Of a stretch of DNA of 64,000 nt, positions 17,391 to 26,191 are shown piece by piece (position 1 is the stretch's first letter; the number at the start of each line of letters is the position of its first letter). The position numbers and the translations under genes are program-made. The stretch spans positions 17,176 to 81,175 of the forward strand of contig CAZBUB010000005.1 of the NCBI GenBank assembly GCA_964494985.1, read 5' to 3'. The notes beneath the pieces were generated by a model. It worked only from the letters and a program-made list of their open reading frames with translations, did not search any database and was not told where the DNA came from. This DNA comes from CAZBUB01 sp964494985. Lineage in GTDB: Bacteria > Desulfobacterota > Desulfovibrionia > Desulfovibrionales > Desulfothermaceae.

Positions 17391-17966
17391 ATGCCCAAGA
17401 CTAAGAGCACTCCTAAGCAACTCAGCCTGTTGGACTTGGATCCGCCTAAAGGTCGGCCCACAGAAAGGCAGAGGCTGTATTGGGAGACCTGGAATAAGGC
17501 GGTCTATGAAAGGCTGGTGCAACAATTTCAGAAAGAGTACCAGGAAATCCCTATCTTGCGCAAAAGGCTGCAGGAACGTTTTGTTGAACTGTACATGACC
17601 CATCCGGAAAATGTCTTTCTGGTGGATATGGGCTCTGGGGAATTGATCCGGGATGAGCTCATTTTGCGCCAGGTGTGGGGTATGGATATTTCAAAGTTTA
17701 TTGCAGAAAGGCGCAGGCATCTTTCTGCCCAAATTGTGCTCCTTTTGGACGGCAGGATCCAGGCCAGGGACTGGAGGCCAGAAATCTCTCAACGCCTGGG
17801 TTTCGTGCTTTCTAGACAGGGTGACCTTTTGCAGGCCCTGCAGAGCTCAGGCCTGGAGTATTGCTTGGAAAAGGATGGCTTCAAGGGCAGAGTCTGGCTC
17901 TTTGGGCCGCCTGAGAGGGTGAAGGAGTTCTTTAAATATGGTTGGGAAGCAGGCTTTTTGCGTTAG
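17391..17966 (+). CDS. Uncharacterised protein
   Basis: 191 residues, no signal peptide or membrane segment, not recognised. The N-terminal half is strongly charged and helical (ERLVQQFQKEYQEI, LRKRLQERFVELY); the C-terminal half looks like a small alpha/beta domain with alternating hydrophobic strands (SAQIVLLLDGRIQ, GRVWLFGPPERVKEFF). Close spacing to the MaoC-like gene suggests one transcript. The gene ends against the convergent ParA-like gene. It may belong to either neighbourhood. Confidence 0.6.
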   Translation: MPKTKSTPKQLSLLDLDPPKGRPTERQRLYWETWNKAVYERLVQQFQKEYQEIPILRKRLQERFVELYMTHPENVFLVDMGSGELIRDELILRQVWGMDISKFIAERRRHLSAQIVLLLDGRIQARDWRPEISQRLGFVLSRQGDLLQALQSSGLEYCLEKDGFKGRVWLFGPPERVKEFFKYGWEAGFLR

Positions 17967-18054
17967 GCTGGAGCCAAACAAAAGCCTTTTTTGACGCAGG
18001 AAGCGGCATCAAACAGGTTAAGGTCAGGCTGTCCTGCTCAAAAAGTAGACTGAT

Positions 18055-18975
18055 TCAGTTGAACAATTCCTGTTTGCCTGTAATTTTGCGCACCAGTTCC
18101 TTATAGTCCTCTGTTCCCTTGGAGCCAGGGGCGTACTCATAAATGGTTTTGCCATACATCGGGGTCTGAGAAAGGATGTTATTATAGCGAATAGGCTGAC
18201 AGAGATGTTTAGGATAATGTTCCTGGAGCCTGTTTAGAAAGGTATTGGTTTTTTTCTTGACCCGCAAATCCAGGAAAGTGGGCAGGATATACTTGATGGC
18301 CAAGTTGTTGCGGTATTTCTTGATTGAGGAGACGCTTTTCTGGAACTCAATCAGGCCTTGCAGGGTCATGATCTCCAGGGAGACCGGGATAAGTATCTCC
18401 TGCACATAGAAAAGTACATTCACTGTCAAAGGATCCCAGCCCGGAGAGGTGTCCACAATAACATAATCGTACTGGTCCTGGATCGTTTGTAAGGACTCCT
18501 TTAGGGTGAGCTCCCCGCCAAAATCCTTGCGGTCGATCAGGCGCTTGATACCCGCCAGGGATCTGCCTCCGGCCAAAAGCCAGAGTCTTTCCCTGGCCGG
18601 GCAGATTGCTTCCTCTGCTGATAGCTCTCCGGTGATGAGCTCAGTGAGTCCAGCAGGAGGATGCACTCCCAGCATATAACTGACCTGTCCCTGAGTGTCA
18701 GTATCCACTAAAAGGACCTGATAGCCTGCATGGGCGAGTCCGGCGGCAAGATTAACTGCTGTGGTGGTTTTGCCCACGCCGCCTTTGCTCAAGGATATGC
18801 TGATGGATCTGGTATTTTTGTGCCCGGAGGTGGTATCAGGGATCTTTGTCTCCCCGCTTGGTCTGATCTGAAATCGAAATCCGCAGGTCCGGCATCTGGC
18901 TGTGGTGGTCTTAAGCGGCAGCCTTGCTTCTTCCAGGTGATGCTCTTTCTTGCAGTGCGGGCAGGTGATAAGCAT
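18055..18975 (-). CDS. ParA/MinD-like ATPase with N-terminal zinc ribbon
   Basis: 306 residues. The first 35 residues form an MJ0042-type zinc ribbon (Cys5, Cys8, Cys28, Cys31). The ParA domain has the deviant Walker A KGGVGKTT starting at Lys64 with the signature lysine, the A' motif LLVDTDTQG and Walker B YVIVDTSPG. ParA ATPases position DNA or protein assemblies on the nucleoid. The gene immediately upstream encodes a protein with a ribbon-helix-helix-like tail, the usual type of small partner, so the two could form a partition-like pair. The genome context (PilZ protein, chemosensory operon) makes protein positioning more likely than plasmid partition. A short gap of 76 bases separates it from the partner. 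Confidence 0.85.
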   Translation of the reverse strand: MLITCPHCKKEHHLEEARLPLKTTTARCRTCGFRFQIRPSGETKIPDTTSGHKNTRSISISLSKGGVGKTTTAVNLAAGLAHAGYQVLLVDTDTQGQVSYMLGVHPPAGLTELITGELSAEEAICPARERLWLLAGGRSLAGIKRLIDRKDFGGELTLKESLQTIQDQYDYVIVDTSPGWDPLTVNVLFYVQEILIPVSLEIMTLQGLIEFQKSVSSIKKYRNNLAIKYILPTFLDLRVKKKTNTFLNRLQEHYPKHLCQPIRYNNILSQTPMYGKTIYEYAPGSKGTEDYKELVRKITGKQELFN

Positions 18976-19051
18976 GGGCTGCTCCTGAAAATATCCTGTG
19001 CGGGCTATTTGGTTCTTAAACGTACTGGTTTGTTAGACATTCTCTAGCAGA

Positions 19052-19996
19052 CTAGTCCTGATTGCCCAGGAGCTTTTTGATAAGCAGGCTGTCTTGCCTG
19101 TGGGCCTGGAAATCCTTGAGCAAAATCCCTAAAGCGAGGTTTACAATATTGGTTTTGGTTATTCTGGATTTTTCTTCTTTCCGGGCCATGTCTTTACTTT
19201 GTTCCTTGGTTCTATCCAGCAGCTCAAAGAGCTCTGGGCTCAAATAGTAGGTGCTCTTTTTTTTGGGCCCAGAGCAGGAAAAAATCCCTGCTTCTTTGCA
19301 TTTAGTAGTATTCGATAGGGGTTGCAGCTGTTCCGGTTGCCTGCGTTTTGGGGGTACCTGGGGGAACTCCAGTAGGGAAGCATGGTCATTGTTAGTGCTT
19401 TCAGGGGCTGCCCCCAGGACTTCACCCAGGATATCCAGACTGGGTTGGGTCTGGATATCCGAGTTTGTTTCCTCTTGCACCCGTTCCAAAAAAGGGCTCA
19501 TGAAATTCAGAACATTTTGTACAATCTGTTGCTGGTGATTCAAGAACTCGGGAGACTGTTTGGATCCAGTTGCATTTAGAATGCCAAGCAGCTTCCCAGC
19601 CTGGTTCAAGACAGGCAGGCAAAGCAGGGAGTAGTCCTTGTTCTGGGGCTCAGGGGCTTGTATACGTTGGTCCTGGGCAACGTTTGTGATGAGAACAGCC
19701 TCTTTTGTGCGGCAAATGTGGTCAATTATTGTCCTGGGAGCGACGTTTTTTTGTACACCAATCTGCTCAGATTTGCTTGCAGCTGCGATCTTATAGTTGC
19801 GGCAAGAGTCCTGCAGAAAAGCCAAAAATCCCTGGTTGGCTTGGGCTAGATCCAACAGGAGATAGAGACATTCTTGCAGCAGATTTTGGCCTTTGGTTTG
19901 GTCTGTAGCCAGAAGCTCAATGAATTTGCGCAAATATTCCTGCTGTCTTTGTTCCAGGTCCTGGGTCTGGGTCGGTAGCTGATCTTGTTCCTGCAT
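19052..19996 (-). CDS. GAF-domain protein with ribbon-helix-helix-like tail
   Basis: 314 residues. Residues about 25-175 form a GAF sensor domain (LLDLAQANQGFLAFLQD; LLCLPVLNQAGKLLGILNAT is the typical closing strand pair). A proline- and glutamine-rich linker leads to a C-terminal segment, KKKSTYYLSPELFELLDRTK followed by ITKTNIVNLALGILLKDF, which reads as a ribbon-helix-helix DNA-binding unit. Fusion of a ligand sensor to a ParB-like small DNA binder is unusual. Order and strand place it between the PilZ gene and the ParA-like gene. I infer that it tethers or regulates the ParA-like ATPase in response to a small molecule or redox cue. Confidence 0.7.
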   Translation of the reverse strand: MQEQDQLPTQTQDLEQRQQEYLRKFIELLATDQTKGQNLLQECLYLLLDLAQANQGFLAFLQDSCRNYKIAAASKSEQIGVQKNVAPRTIIDHICRTKEAVLITNVAQDQRIQAPEPQNKDYSLLCLPVLNQAGKLLGILNATGSKQSPEFLNHQQQIVQNVLNFMSPFLERVQEETNSDIQTQPSLDILGEVLGAAPESTNNDHASLLEFPQVPPKRRQPEQLQPLSNTTKCKEAGIFSCSGPKKKSTYYLSPELFELLDRTKEQSKDMARKEEKSRITKTNIVNLALGILLKDFQAHRQDSLLIKKLLGNQD

Positions 19997-20150
19997 GGTT
20001 TGTTAAGGCGGAATAATTCTTTGAGATTACATGATTGCCTTGGCGCTATAGTGCCTTTTCGTGTAAAAAATTTTGGCCCGTGTTTGCGTGTTTGGCAAAC
20101 GTCTATTGGTCATTTTCCAAGTTTCATTGTGCCAATTCTGGGCATGATAG

Positions 20151-20567
20151 TTATTTGGAGAACAGCTGTTCCTTTTTTTGCTGCAAAAAATCCTGTAGGA
20201 GCTCTTTTTCTTTGTCCGAGGAAAAGCTCAAGATGTCCAGGCCGAACAGGTAGCAGTCCGGAGTCATTTGAAAAGAGTATATGATCTGAGCCGTTATGGA
20301 AGCGCTATGACCGCTGAAATAAAGCTCCATATCTTCCAGGATTTGTTCCTGGAAAAAAGTGTAATCAGCATTGCTTTCCATCTGTAAGCCGTGTTCGCTC
20401 AGGTTGTGTACTGGAAATTTCCTGTTTTGGTAAGCTACAAAGGCATTATCCTTTGGATCTAAACGCAATCTGAAGGAGCTGCGCACAACAGGATTTATGC
20501 CTTGGGTATTCCGGGAACAACAGGGATCATCTGGGCAAAAGTATAAGGAAGGCTGATTTTTGCTCAT
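20151..20567 (-). CDS. PilZ-domain c-di-GMP receptor
   Basis: 138 residues from the ATG preceded by AGGAGGTGG; an upstream in-frame start exists but lacks a ribosome site. The c-di-GMP binding motifs of PilZ are both present: R-x3-R at 29-33 (RSSFR) and NLSEHG at 55-60. A Cys-rich N-terminus (FCPDDPCC) is of unknown use. First gene of the minus-strand cluster with the GAF/RHH and ParA-like genes, divergent from a sigma-54 response regulator. It suggests that c-di-GMP feeds into whatever the ParA-like ATPase positions. Confidence 0.8.
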   Translation of the reverse strand: MSKNQPSLYFCPDDPCCSRNTQGINPVVRSSFRLRLDPKDNAFVAYQNRKFPVHNLSEHGLQMESNADYTFFQEQILEDMELYFSGHSASITAQIIYSFQMTPDCYLFGLDILSFSSDKEKELLQDFLQQKKEQLFSK

Positions 20568-20744
20568 GGGCCCACCTCCTGGACCGTTTTCTTTGCAGAC
20601 AATAATTTTTAGACTAGAAGAATTCTTTACACTTGGCAAGATATTCTCTGCAATGTCAGGAAAATTTGGATTTGTTTGTTGACGAGGCCAAGGAGTTGCC
20701 GCTAGATTTATAAAAAATTTCACAAGTTCAAGCTGTCTTGCATT

Positions 20745-22160
20745 ATGGCCAATATTTTAATCATAGACGATGATCCAGATGTCTGTCAGGTGTTATCCCA
20801 GGCTGTAGAGCAAGCTGAGCATAGTGCTTATGCTGCTTCTAGTCTTGGGCAGGGCAGGGAGAAAGCCAGTGGAACCAAAATGGACGCTGTGTTTTTGGAT
20901 CTCAGCCTGCCTGATGGAAATGGCCTGCAATGGTTGTCCTGGTTCCAGGAGCTCTCTTCCCTGCCTGAAGTTATCATCATCACTGGCAAGGGAGATCCAG
21001 CTGGTGCTGAGCTGGCATTAAGCAAGGGAGCCTTTGATTTTTTGCCCAAGCCTGTATCCTTGCAAGAAGTTATCCTGACTTTGGCGCGGGCCCTGGAATA
21101 CCGGGAGGCGAAACTCAAAAGAAGTCGAGAAAAGCCATTAAATTGTCCGGAGATTGTGGGCCAGAGTCCTGCCCTGGCCAAGTGTCTGCAGGATTTGGGC
21201 CAAGCTGCTGTTTCTCAAAATAGTGTACTTATCTGGGGGGAGACCGGCACAGGCAAGGAGCTTTTTGCTAGGGCCCTGCATCAGAACAGCCCCAGGGCCA
21301 GTCAGGATTTTGTGGTGGTGGATTGCTCTGCCCTGACCCCAAGCCTTTTGGAGAGCACCCTTTTTGGGCACGTAAAAGGGGCTTTTACTGGGGCCAGTAC
21401 TGAGAAACAGGGCCTGGTAGCCAAAGGGCATAAAGGCACCTTGTTTCTGGACGAGATCGGAGAGCTGACTTTAGAGATGCAAAAGAGATTCCTGCGGGTT
21501 CTGGAAGAAAAGAAGTACAGGCCCTTGGGAGCCTCCATTGAGGTTAAAAGCGATTTTAGGCTGATATGCGCCACTAACCGGGATCTCGAGGCCTTGGTCC
21601 AGGAGGGCAGGTTCAGGGCGGATCTTTTATATAGGATAAGGCTGCATCAGATCCATTTGCCTCCTTTGCGGGAGAGGAAGCAGGATATCTCTCTGCTATG
21701 TAAGTATTTTTTGCAGGATATTGCCAGGCATACAAACAGGCCTGTAAAGGATGTTTATCCCGAGGTGCAAGAGATTTTCGAAGCTTATCATTGGCCTGGA
21801 AATATAAGAGAACTAAAGCATGCCTTGGAGCAGGCAGTTTCTGCTGCTGCAGAGGAACCAGCTCTGCATCGGAAGCACCTGCCTTTGCATCTGCGTATTT
21901 CTTTACTCAAGAATTCCCTGGCAGAGAGCCGGACGAATGGACAGCTGCTGCATCCCCAGGCCTCGCCTGTGCGTGGGGATCAGATCCCGGACTGGAAGAG
22001 CTTTAAAGAACAAGTTCTCAAGTCTGCTGAGCAGCGCTATTTCCAGGACCTGCATGTCCACACCCAGGGCCGGGTTAAGGAGATGGCCAAACTTGCAGGC
22101 CTGACCCAGGCCAGGGTTTACGAGCTGCTCAAGAAGTATAAGCCTAGGGGCACGGAGTGA
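20745..22160 (+). CDS. NtrC-type sigma-54-dependent response regulator
   Basis: 471 residues. Receiver domain with the acidic pocket and phosphoacceptor Asp52, then an AAA+ domain with Walker A GETGTGKE (165-172), the sigma-54 contact loop GAFTGA (212-217) and Walker B LFLDEIGE (233-240), and a C-terminal Fis-like helix-turn-helix (VKEMAKLAGLTQARVYELLK). It activates RNA polymerase holding sigma-54 after phosphorylation. No kinase is adjacent. It is divergent from the PilZ/GAF/ParA cluster, which might be its target, although I found no -24/-12 element in the 177 bases between them. Confidence 0.93.
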   Translation: MANILIIDDDPDVCQVLSQAVEQAEHSAYAASSLGQGREKASGTKMDAVFLDLSLPDGNGLQWLSWFQELSSLPEVIIITGKGDPAGAELALSKGAFDFLPKPVSLQEVILTLARALEYREAKLKRSREKPLNCPEIVGQSPALAKCLQDLGQAAVSQNSVLIWGETGTGKELFARALHQNSPRASQDFVVVDCSALTPSLLESTLFGHVKGAFTGASTEKQGLVAKGHKGTLFLDEIGELTLEMQKRFLRVLEEKKYRPLGASIEVKSDFRLICATNRDLEALVQEGRFRADLLYRIRLHQIHLPPLRERKQDISLLCKYFLQDIARHTNRPVKDVYPEVQEIFEAYHWPGNIRELKHALEQAVSAAAEEPALHRKHLPLHLRISLLKNSLAESRTNGQLLHPQASPVRGDQIPDWKSFKEQVLKSAEQRYFQDLHVHTQGRVKEMAKLAGLTQARVYELLKKYKPRGTE

Positions 22161-22223
22161 AAGTGCAAATCTATTACGACGTACTCTAAGAGCACTACCC
22201 GGTTCAATACTTCAGAAAGTTTG

Positions 22224-22652
22224 TCAGCTCAAAGTGCGAAACGGATTTTGAATAAGTATGCCTGCGATATATTGATTATGAGAAAGGTCTTCGCTGTAGA
22301 TAAACTTGGCTCCTCCCTTTTCTGCAGAACTGATGATCAGTGAATCCCAGAAAGAGAGCTGATATCTTTCTTGAATTTCCGAAGCTCTGATTATGCTTAC
22401 TATTGTATTGGTAATAATCGGCCAAACCTGATACTGCTCAATGAGCCCCCTAGCTTTAGACTTAGACAGCGGCTGCGGTATCTTGCTGGTGACATTTACA
22501 TAAAATTCCTGCAAGACTTGGGTGCTAATCAATGCTCCCCGGTGTTCCCACCAAGAACGCACAACATCTTTAGCCACCTCATGCTTTTTTTCTGCCTGAC
22601 AATCATAGGCATAGATCAAGATATTGGTATCCAAAAACACATCAGCGCTCAT
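22224..22652 (-). CDS. vapC: VapC-like PIN-domain toxin
   Basis: 142 residues. PIN-domain ribonuclease signature: the N-terminal strand with the first catalytic Asp (VFLDTNILIYAYD), the conserved acidic residues in the middle and a C-terminal SFWDSLIISSAEKGGAKFIYSEDLSH with the last acidic pair. PIN toxins cleave RNA and are silenced by a cognate antitoxin. It overlaps the antitoxin gene by 11 bases. Both genes look intact, in contrast to the decayed pair near 7.5-8 kb. Confidence 0.88.
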   Translation of the reverse strand: MSADVFLDTNILIYAYDCQAEKKHEVAKDVVRSWWEHRGALISTQVLQEFYVNVTSKIPQPLSKSKARGLIEQYQVWPIITNTIVSIIRASEIQERYQLSFWDSLIISSAEKGGAKFIYSEDLSHNQYIAGILIQNPFRTLS

Positions 22653-22872
22653 GAAGTTCCTCTCGCTTGGCTGGTTGACCTCCCAAGGGCAGCCCCTTTT
22701 CCAAATCGCTTAAAGCAGCCTGTTTGGCTTTATCATAGGCATCTGCCTCCTGGACTATTCGGGCCAGCTCATCGCTTAACAAGCGGCTTACAGATACAGA
22801 ACGTCTGGCAGCCAGAATTCGGGCTTGTTGAATGAGCTCTTTTTCGAGGCTAAGGGTGATGTTTTGTTTCAT
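22642..22872 (-). CDS. vapB: VapB-like ribbon-helix-helix antitoxin
   Basis: 76 residues from the ATG with AAAGGGG upstream; a second ATG 18 bases earlier lacks a better site. The N-terminus (KQNITLSLEKELIQQARILA) is a classical ribbon-helix-helix strand and helix; the charged C-terminus should wrap the toxin. The pair most likely represses its own promoter in the AT-rich sequence upstream. Confidence 0.85.
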   Translation of the reverse strand: MKQNITLSLEKELIQQARILAARRSVSVSRLLSDELARIVQEADAYDKAKQAALSDLEKGLPLGGQPAKREELHER

Positions 22873-23070
22873 AATATCCCCTTTTATCAATGAATGAAGC
22901 TATAATTTAAGAATAAAATTAGCACGTATTTTACGTGATGTAAAGAAGAATAAAAATAATTCCACCGCCAGCGTCGAAACTCCTGATCCAGGTACCTTGT
23001 TCTGAGGGTTATTTCCCATGAGGATTCCAGTCAGCAAAGGCCACTAAACAAGCCCAGAGCATAACCTGCA

Positions 23071-23132
23071 AAAAGGCCCAATTTCAAATCAGATTTGAAT
23101 TCTTTTAAATCTGATTTGAAAATGGGCCTTTT
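23071..23132. terminator. Long hairpin with T run
   Basis: A 26-bp inverted repeat with one mismatch (23071-23096 pairs with 23107-23132, loop of ten bases) ends in TTTTTTT on the plus strand. It is far stronger than a normal terminator. No plus-strand gene ends close by (nearest ends at 22160), so it may be the end of an unannotated transcript or a repeat. Confidence 0.6.
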
Positions 23133-23378
23133 TTTATACCCTCCTTGGCGGGAGTCTGCAGCTTAAGTTGTTGAATATAAAGTAAAATTTTATAAAGGCC
23201 CCTTTGGCACGAAGCTTGTAACTAACTATTATGCCTGCAAAGCCGCAGACATAGGGTGTCCAAAAAAGGCTGTGGAGGACAATTTTTTTCTCCCGAAAAA
23301 TGGTCCTCACACTATAGCGATACATTTTATCCAAGAGCCTTTTCATCCGAGGGCCTCTCGAAAAGGCGCCATAACATC

Positions 23379-23493
23379 GGGCAGAGACAAGCTCTGCCCC
23401 TACGGCCTTGACGCTGGATCCGGGTAGGATGAGTGGGGTGAAAAAAGCCCCAGGTCATGGTTGTACTTGTAGGGGCGGACCTTGTGTCCGCCC
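23379..23493. repeat. Paired REP-like palindromes (BIME-like)
   Basis: Two small palindromes face each other: GGGCAGAG-ACAAG-CTCTGCCC followed by CTAC, and GTAGG before GGGCGGAC-CTTGT-GTCCGCCC. The shared CCCCTAC / GTAGGGG flanks are inverted. This is typical of dispersed REP doublets. The remainder of the 22873-23628 gap holds only the hairpin above and no gene that I can support. Confidence 0.6.
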
Positions 23494-23628
23494 GTTCAAC
23501 GGTGTGTGTCGGGTATATCTGTCTAGTCACATAACATCAAATGCTTACACCGTTATTGAGAACAGATTGCATAAGGCTCAACATCTCAAACCAGCACAGC
23601 ACAGAAATTCTTGAAGGCGGAACCCCAC

Positions 23629-25458
23629 ATGCAACAATCTCAAGGTGAGACTTGGGCAGAGTCAGAATCAGTTTTAAAAAGTTATCCGCTGCAGGACTGG
23701 ATGCAGGGCTTGGATCAGATGCTGCCAGCCCTGCAGGGTCTGATAGCTGATAGAGAAGGGGATTTTCTACAAATCGGCTCCGGAGTTAGGGAGCTATCCC
23801 AAATGGCCCGGGATCTGGCCCATGGTGCCATAGATCTGGCTGGCCAAGCCTCAGGGCAGGGTTTGCAGGAAGGGGTGCAGGAACTGCAGGCCTCCATACA
23901 CAGGATGGACAGCAGCCAAGGCCAGGCTGATCTGGGTCACATCCAGCAGAAGTGCCAGGAGCTGACTCAGCCTGTTATGCAGTTGCAAAAGGAGATGTTC
24001 AGCTTCAGGCCCATTTTGAAACACTTAAGGGTACTGTCTATGTCCATACGCATCGAAAGCGCCAGGCTGGGCTCAGAGGGCAGCAGATTCCAGAGCCTGG
24101 CCCAGGAAGTGGAAGCCCTGGGACAGAAGACAGACTCCTATTCCAGGGAGGTAACAGGCAAGACACATCAGCTCCTGCAGAGACTGGAAGTGGTGCAGCA
24201 CAAGGTGCAAAGCGCCAGGGAGGGGCAGGATACCGCAGTGGCTCCCCTGCTGCAGGGAGTTCAATCCAACGTCGCAGAGCTATCCAGGCTGCAGGCCATG
24301 TCCGAGAGGATTTCCGGCTCGGTCTCCCAGAGGTCACAGAATATTAAGGAACAGATCGAGGAGATCTACTCGTCTGTACAGTTTCACGACATCAGCAGAC
24401 AGCAGGTGGAGCACGTGCAACATGTCCTGGAAGAGGTCAGGGAGGTGTTGCAGTCGGAGCTCAGCGTGGAGCAGCAGGAGGAGGCCAGGGATCTGGTCGC
24501 CTGGCTGGGGGATGTCAGCGGTCTGCAGGTCAGGCAATTGGAAGCTACCCGGGAGGAGCTGGCGAGAGCCATGCAAAGGATCAGACAGAGTCTGGAGTCC
24601 ATAGGCTCGGCAGTAGCAGCCCAGGAAAAGGAGCTGCAGGAGTTCCCGGGTCTAGGTGCGGCAGGCGAGGAGTCGGTTTTGAGCACTCTGGAAAGGGATG
24701 CGGCAAAGCTCAGGAGCAGTCTGCAATCCGCAACCAGCAGCTTTACTGAGGTGATCAGCAATCTGGAAGATATGGCCGGAGTTCTGCAGGAGGTGGAAGG
24801 CTTTTTGGGCACGCTGCAGGAGATCGGAGACGAGGTAGAGCTGATAGCCCTGAACGCCAGCATCAAGTCTGCGCATACTGGAGATATGGGGCGACCCCTA
24901 GGGGTGTTGGCAGAGGCCATCCGCAAGCTGTCCCAGGAGGCCAAGCAGTTGGTGCAGCGGGTATCCCAGGCTCTGCAGCAAATATCCTCTCTGGCCCAGG
25001 ACTTTCAGGCCCAGGCTCAGGAGGCCAGGACCGGGGCGCAAGAGACAGAAAAACTGTGCAGTGCCCTGGACGAGATTCTGGGCCGCATCTCCCTGGCCAA
25101 TGTTCAGGTGGGGGAATTGTATTCTTTCCTGCAGGAGCAGGGCAGGAGCTTTTTGCATCGGACCAGGAACCTCCAGGACAAGCTGGAGCTGCAGTACCAG
25201 GTGGAAGAGGATATGGCTGGAATTATGAACAAGCTGCGGGAAGTTGAGGAACAGGTGTGCAGCTATGTGCCCAGAGAAACCCAAACCAGTCATTCCCAGC
25301 GATTGGATGATATATTGCGGCGCTACACCATGGAGTCAGAACGTCTGGTGCATTTGGCTTTTTCCGGACATGAGGAAACAAGCTCAGAATCTAGGGAGCA
25401 GAAGCTGGCTTCAGGACAGGATACAGAGGAATTCGAGGACAATGTGGAGCTCTTTTAG
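23629..25458 (+). CDS. Cytoplasmic MCP-like coiled-coil chemosensory protein
   Basis: 609 residues from the ATG at 23629; an upstream TTG at 23611 is possible. There is no membrane segment. The chain is almost entirely heptad-patterned helix: QIEEIYSSVQFHDISRQQVE and EVELIALNASIKSAHTGDMG. The second segment is the hairpin-tip consensus of methyl-accepting proteins (IxxLALNAAIEAARAGxxG) in altered form, with Ser-Ala-His replacing Ala-Ala-Arg. It therefore looks like a soluble receptor-like scaffold or a CheA-coupling regulator. It opens a long same-strand chemosensory operon; the STAS gene starts 37 bases later. Confidence 0.75.
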   Translation: MQQSQGETWAESESVLKSYPLQDWMQGLDQMLPALQGLIADREGDFLQIGSGVRELSQMARDLAHGAIDLAGQASGQGLQEGVQELQASIHRMDSSQGQADLGHIQQKCQELTQPVMQLQKEMFSFRPILKHLRVLSMSIRIESARLGSEGSRFQSLAQEVEALGQKTDSYSREVTGKTHQLLQRLEVVQHKVQSAREGQDTAVAPLLQGVQSNVAELSRLQAMSERISGSVSQRSQNIKEQIEEIYSSVQFHDISRQQVEHVQHVLEEVREVLQSELSVEQQEEARDLVAWLGDVSGLQVRQLEATREELARAMQRIRQSLESIGSAVAAQEKELQEFPGLGAAGEESVLSTLERDAAKLRSSLQSATSSFTEVISNLEDMAGVLQEVEGFLGTLQEIGDEVELIALNASIKSAHTGDMGRPLGVLAEAIRKLSQEAKQLVQRVSQALQQISSLAQDFQAQAQEARTGAQETEKLCSALDEILGRISLANVQVGELYSFLQEQGRSFLHRTRNLQDKLELQYQVEEDMAGIMNKLREVEEQVCSYVPRETQTSHSQRLDDILRRYTMESERLVHLAFSGHEETSSESREQKLASGQDTEEFEDNVELF

Positions 25459-25494
25459 TTCATTTCTGCAGCCCAGGCCTAAAGGGGATTATGT

Positions 25495-25824
25495 ATGCAG
25501 CAGGGACAAGCCAGGGAAAGCCTAAGATTGGAAGGCAATTGCGGAGTGGAAAAAGCAGCCTGGATCCACCAGGAATTGCTCAAAATCCTGGACAAGGGGT
25601 CAAATCTGGACCTGGATCTGAGCCAGGTCAGCAGGGCGGATGCCTCATTACAGCAGATCATCTGTGCTGCGCACAGGAGCTTTGCAGCCAGGAATCAGGA
25701 TATCCGCCTGCAGCCCAGGCCGGCCCAGGCTGTGCTGGACAATCTGGAAAGGGGCGGCTTCGGGCAGGTTTGCGTGTTTACCCTGCAGAACTGCTTATTC
25801 AAGGGGGTCAGGACTGATGGCTAA
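25495..25824 (+). CDS. STAS-domain protein
   Basis: 109 residues, ATG with AAAGGGG upstream. Pattern of a STAS domain (anti-sigma factor antagonist fold): LRLEGNCGVEKAAWIHQELL, then LDLDLSQVSRADASLQQII, where the serine or aspartate after the central strand would be the phosphorylatable position. It overlaps the CheY gene by eight bases, implying translational coupling. STAS genes are found in several non-flagellar Che operons, where their partner is not established. Confidence 0.78.
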   Translation: MQQGQARESLRLEGNCGVEKAAWIHQELLKILDKGSNLDLDLSQVSRADASLQQIICAAHRSFAARNQDIRLQPRPAQAVLDNLERGGFGQVCVFTLQNCLFKGVRTDG

Positions 25825-26179
25825 GACCATAATGACTGTGGACGACTCCTCCAGCGTGAGGCAGATGGTCAGCTATACCCTGCAGGACGCCGGATACGAG
25901 GTTCTGGAGGCCACTGATGGGCAAGACGCTTTGAAAAAGCTCAAAGGCCAGGTGGACATGATCATCACTGACCTGAACATGCCCAATATGGATGGCATAG
26001 AGTTGATCCGCCAGGTGCGGCAAATATCCGAATACAAGTTTATGCCCATAGTCATGCTGACCACTGAGTCCCAGGATGAAAAAAAACAGGAAGGCAAAAA
26101 GGCCGGGGCCTCGGGCTGGATTGTCAAGCCTTTCAAGCCGCCCCAGATACTTTCCGTGGTCCAGAAACTGCTTAAATAG
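25817..26179 (+). CDS. cheY: CheY-like single-domain response regulator
   Basis: 120 residues. Standard receiver: acidic pair in TVDDSSSVR, phosphoacceptor Asp52 in ITDLNMPNMDG, Thr/Ser in MLTTES and Lys in VKPFKPPQ. Its start lies inside the end of the STAS gene and CheA begins 12 bases after its stop, so it is presumably the main phosphate acceptor of this CheA. It should control an output other than, or additional to, flagellar switching; no flagellar genes are in the window. Confidence 0.93.
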   Translation: MAKTIMTVDDSSSVRQMVSYTLQDAGYEVLEATDGQDALKKLKGQVDMIITDLNMPNMDGIELIRQVRQISEYKFMPIVMLTTESQDEKKQEGKKAGASGWIVKPFKPPQILSVVQKLLK

Positions 26180-26191
26180 GAAGCTTTAAGA

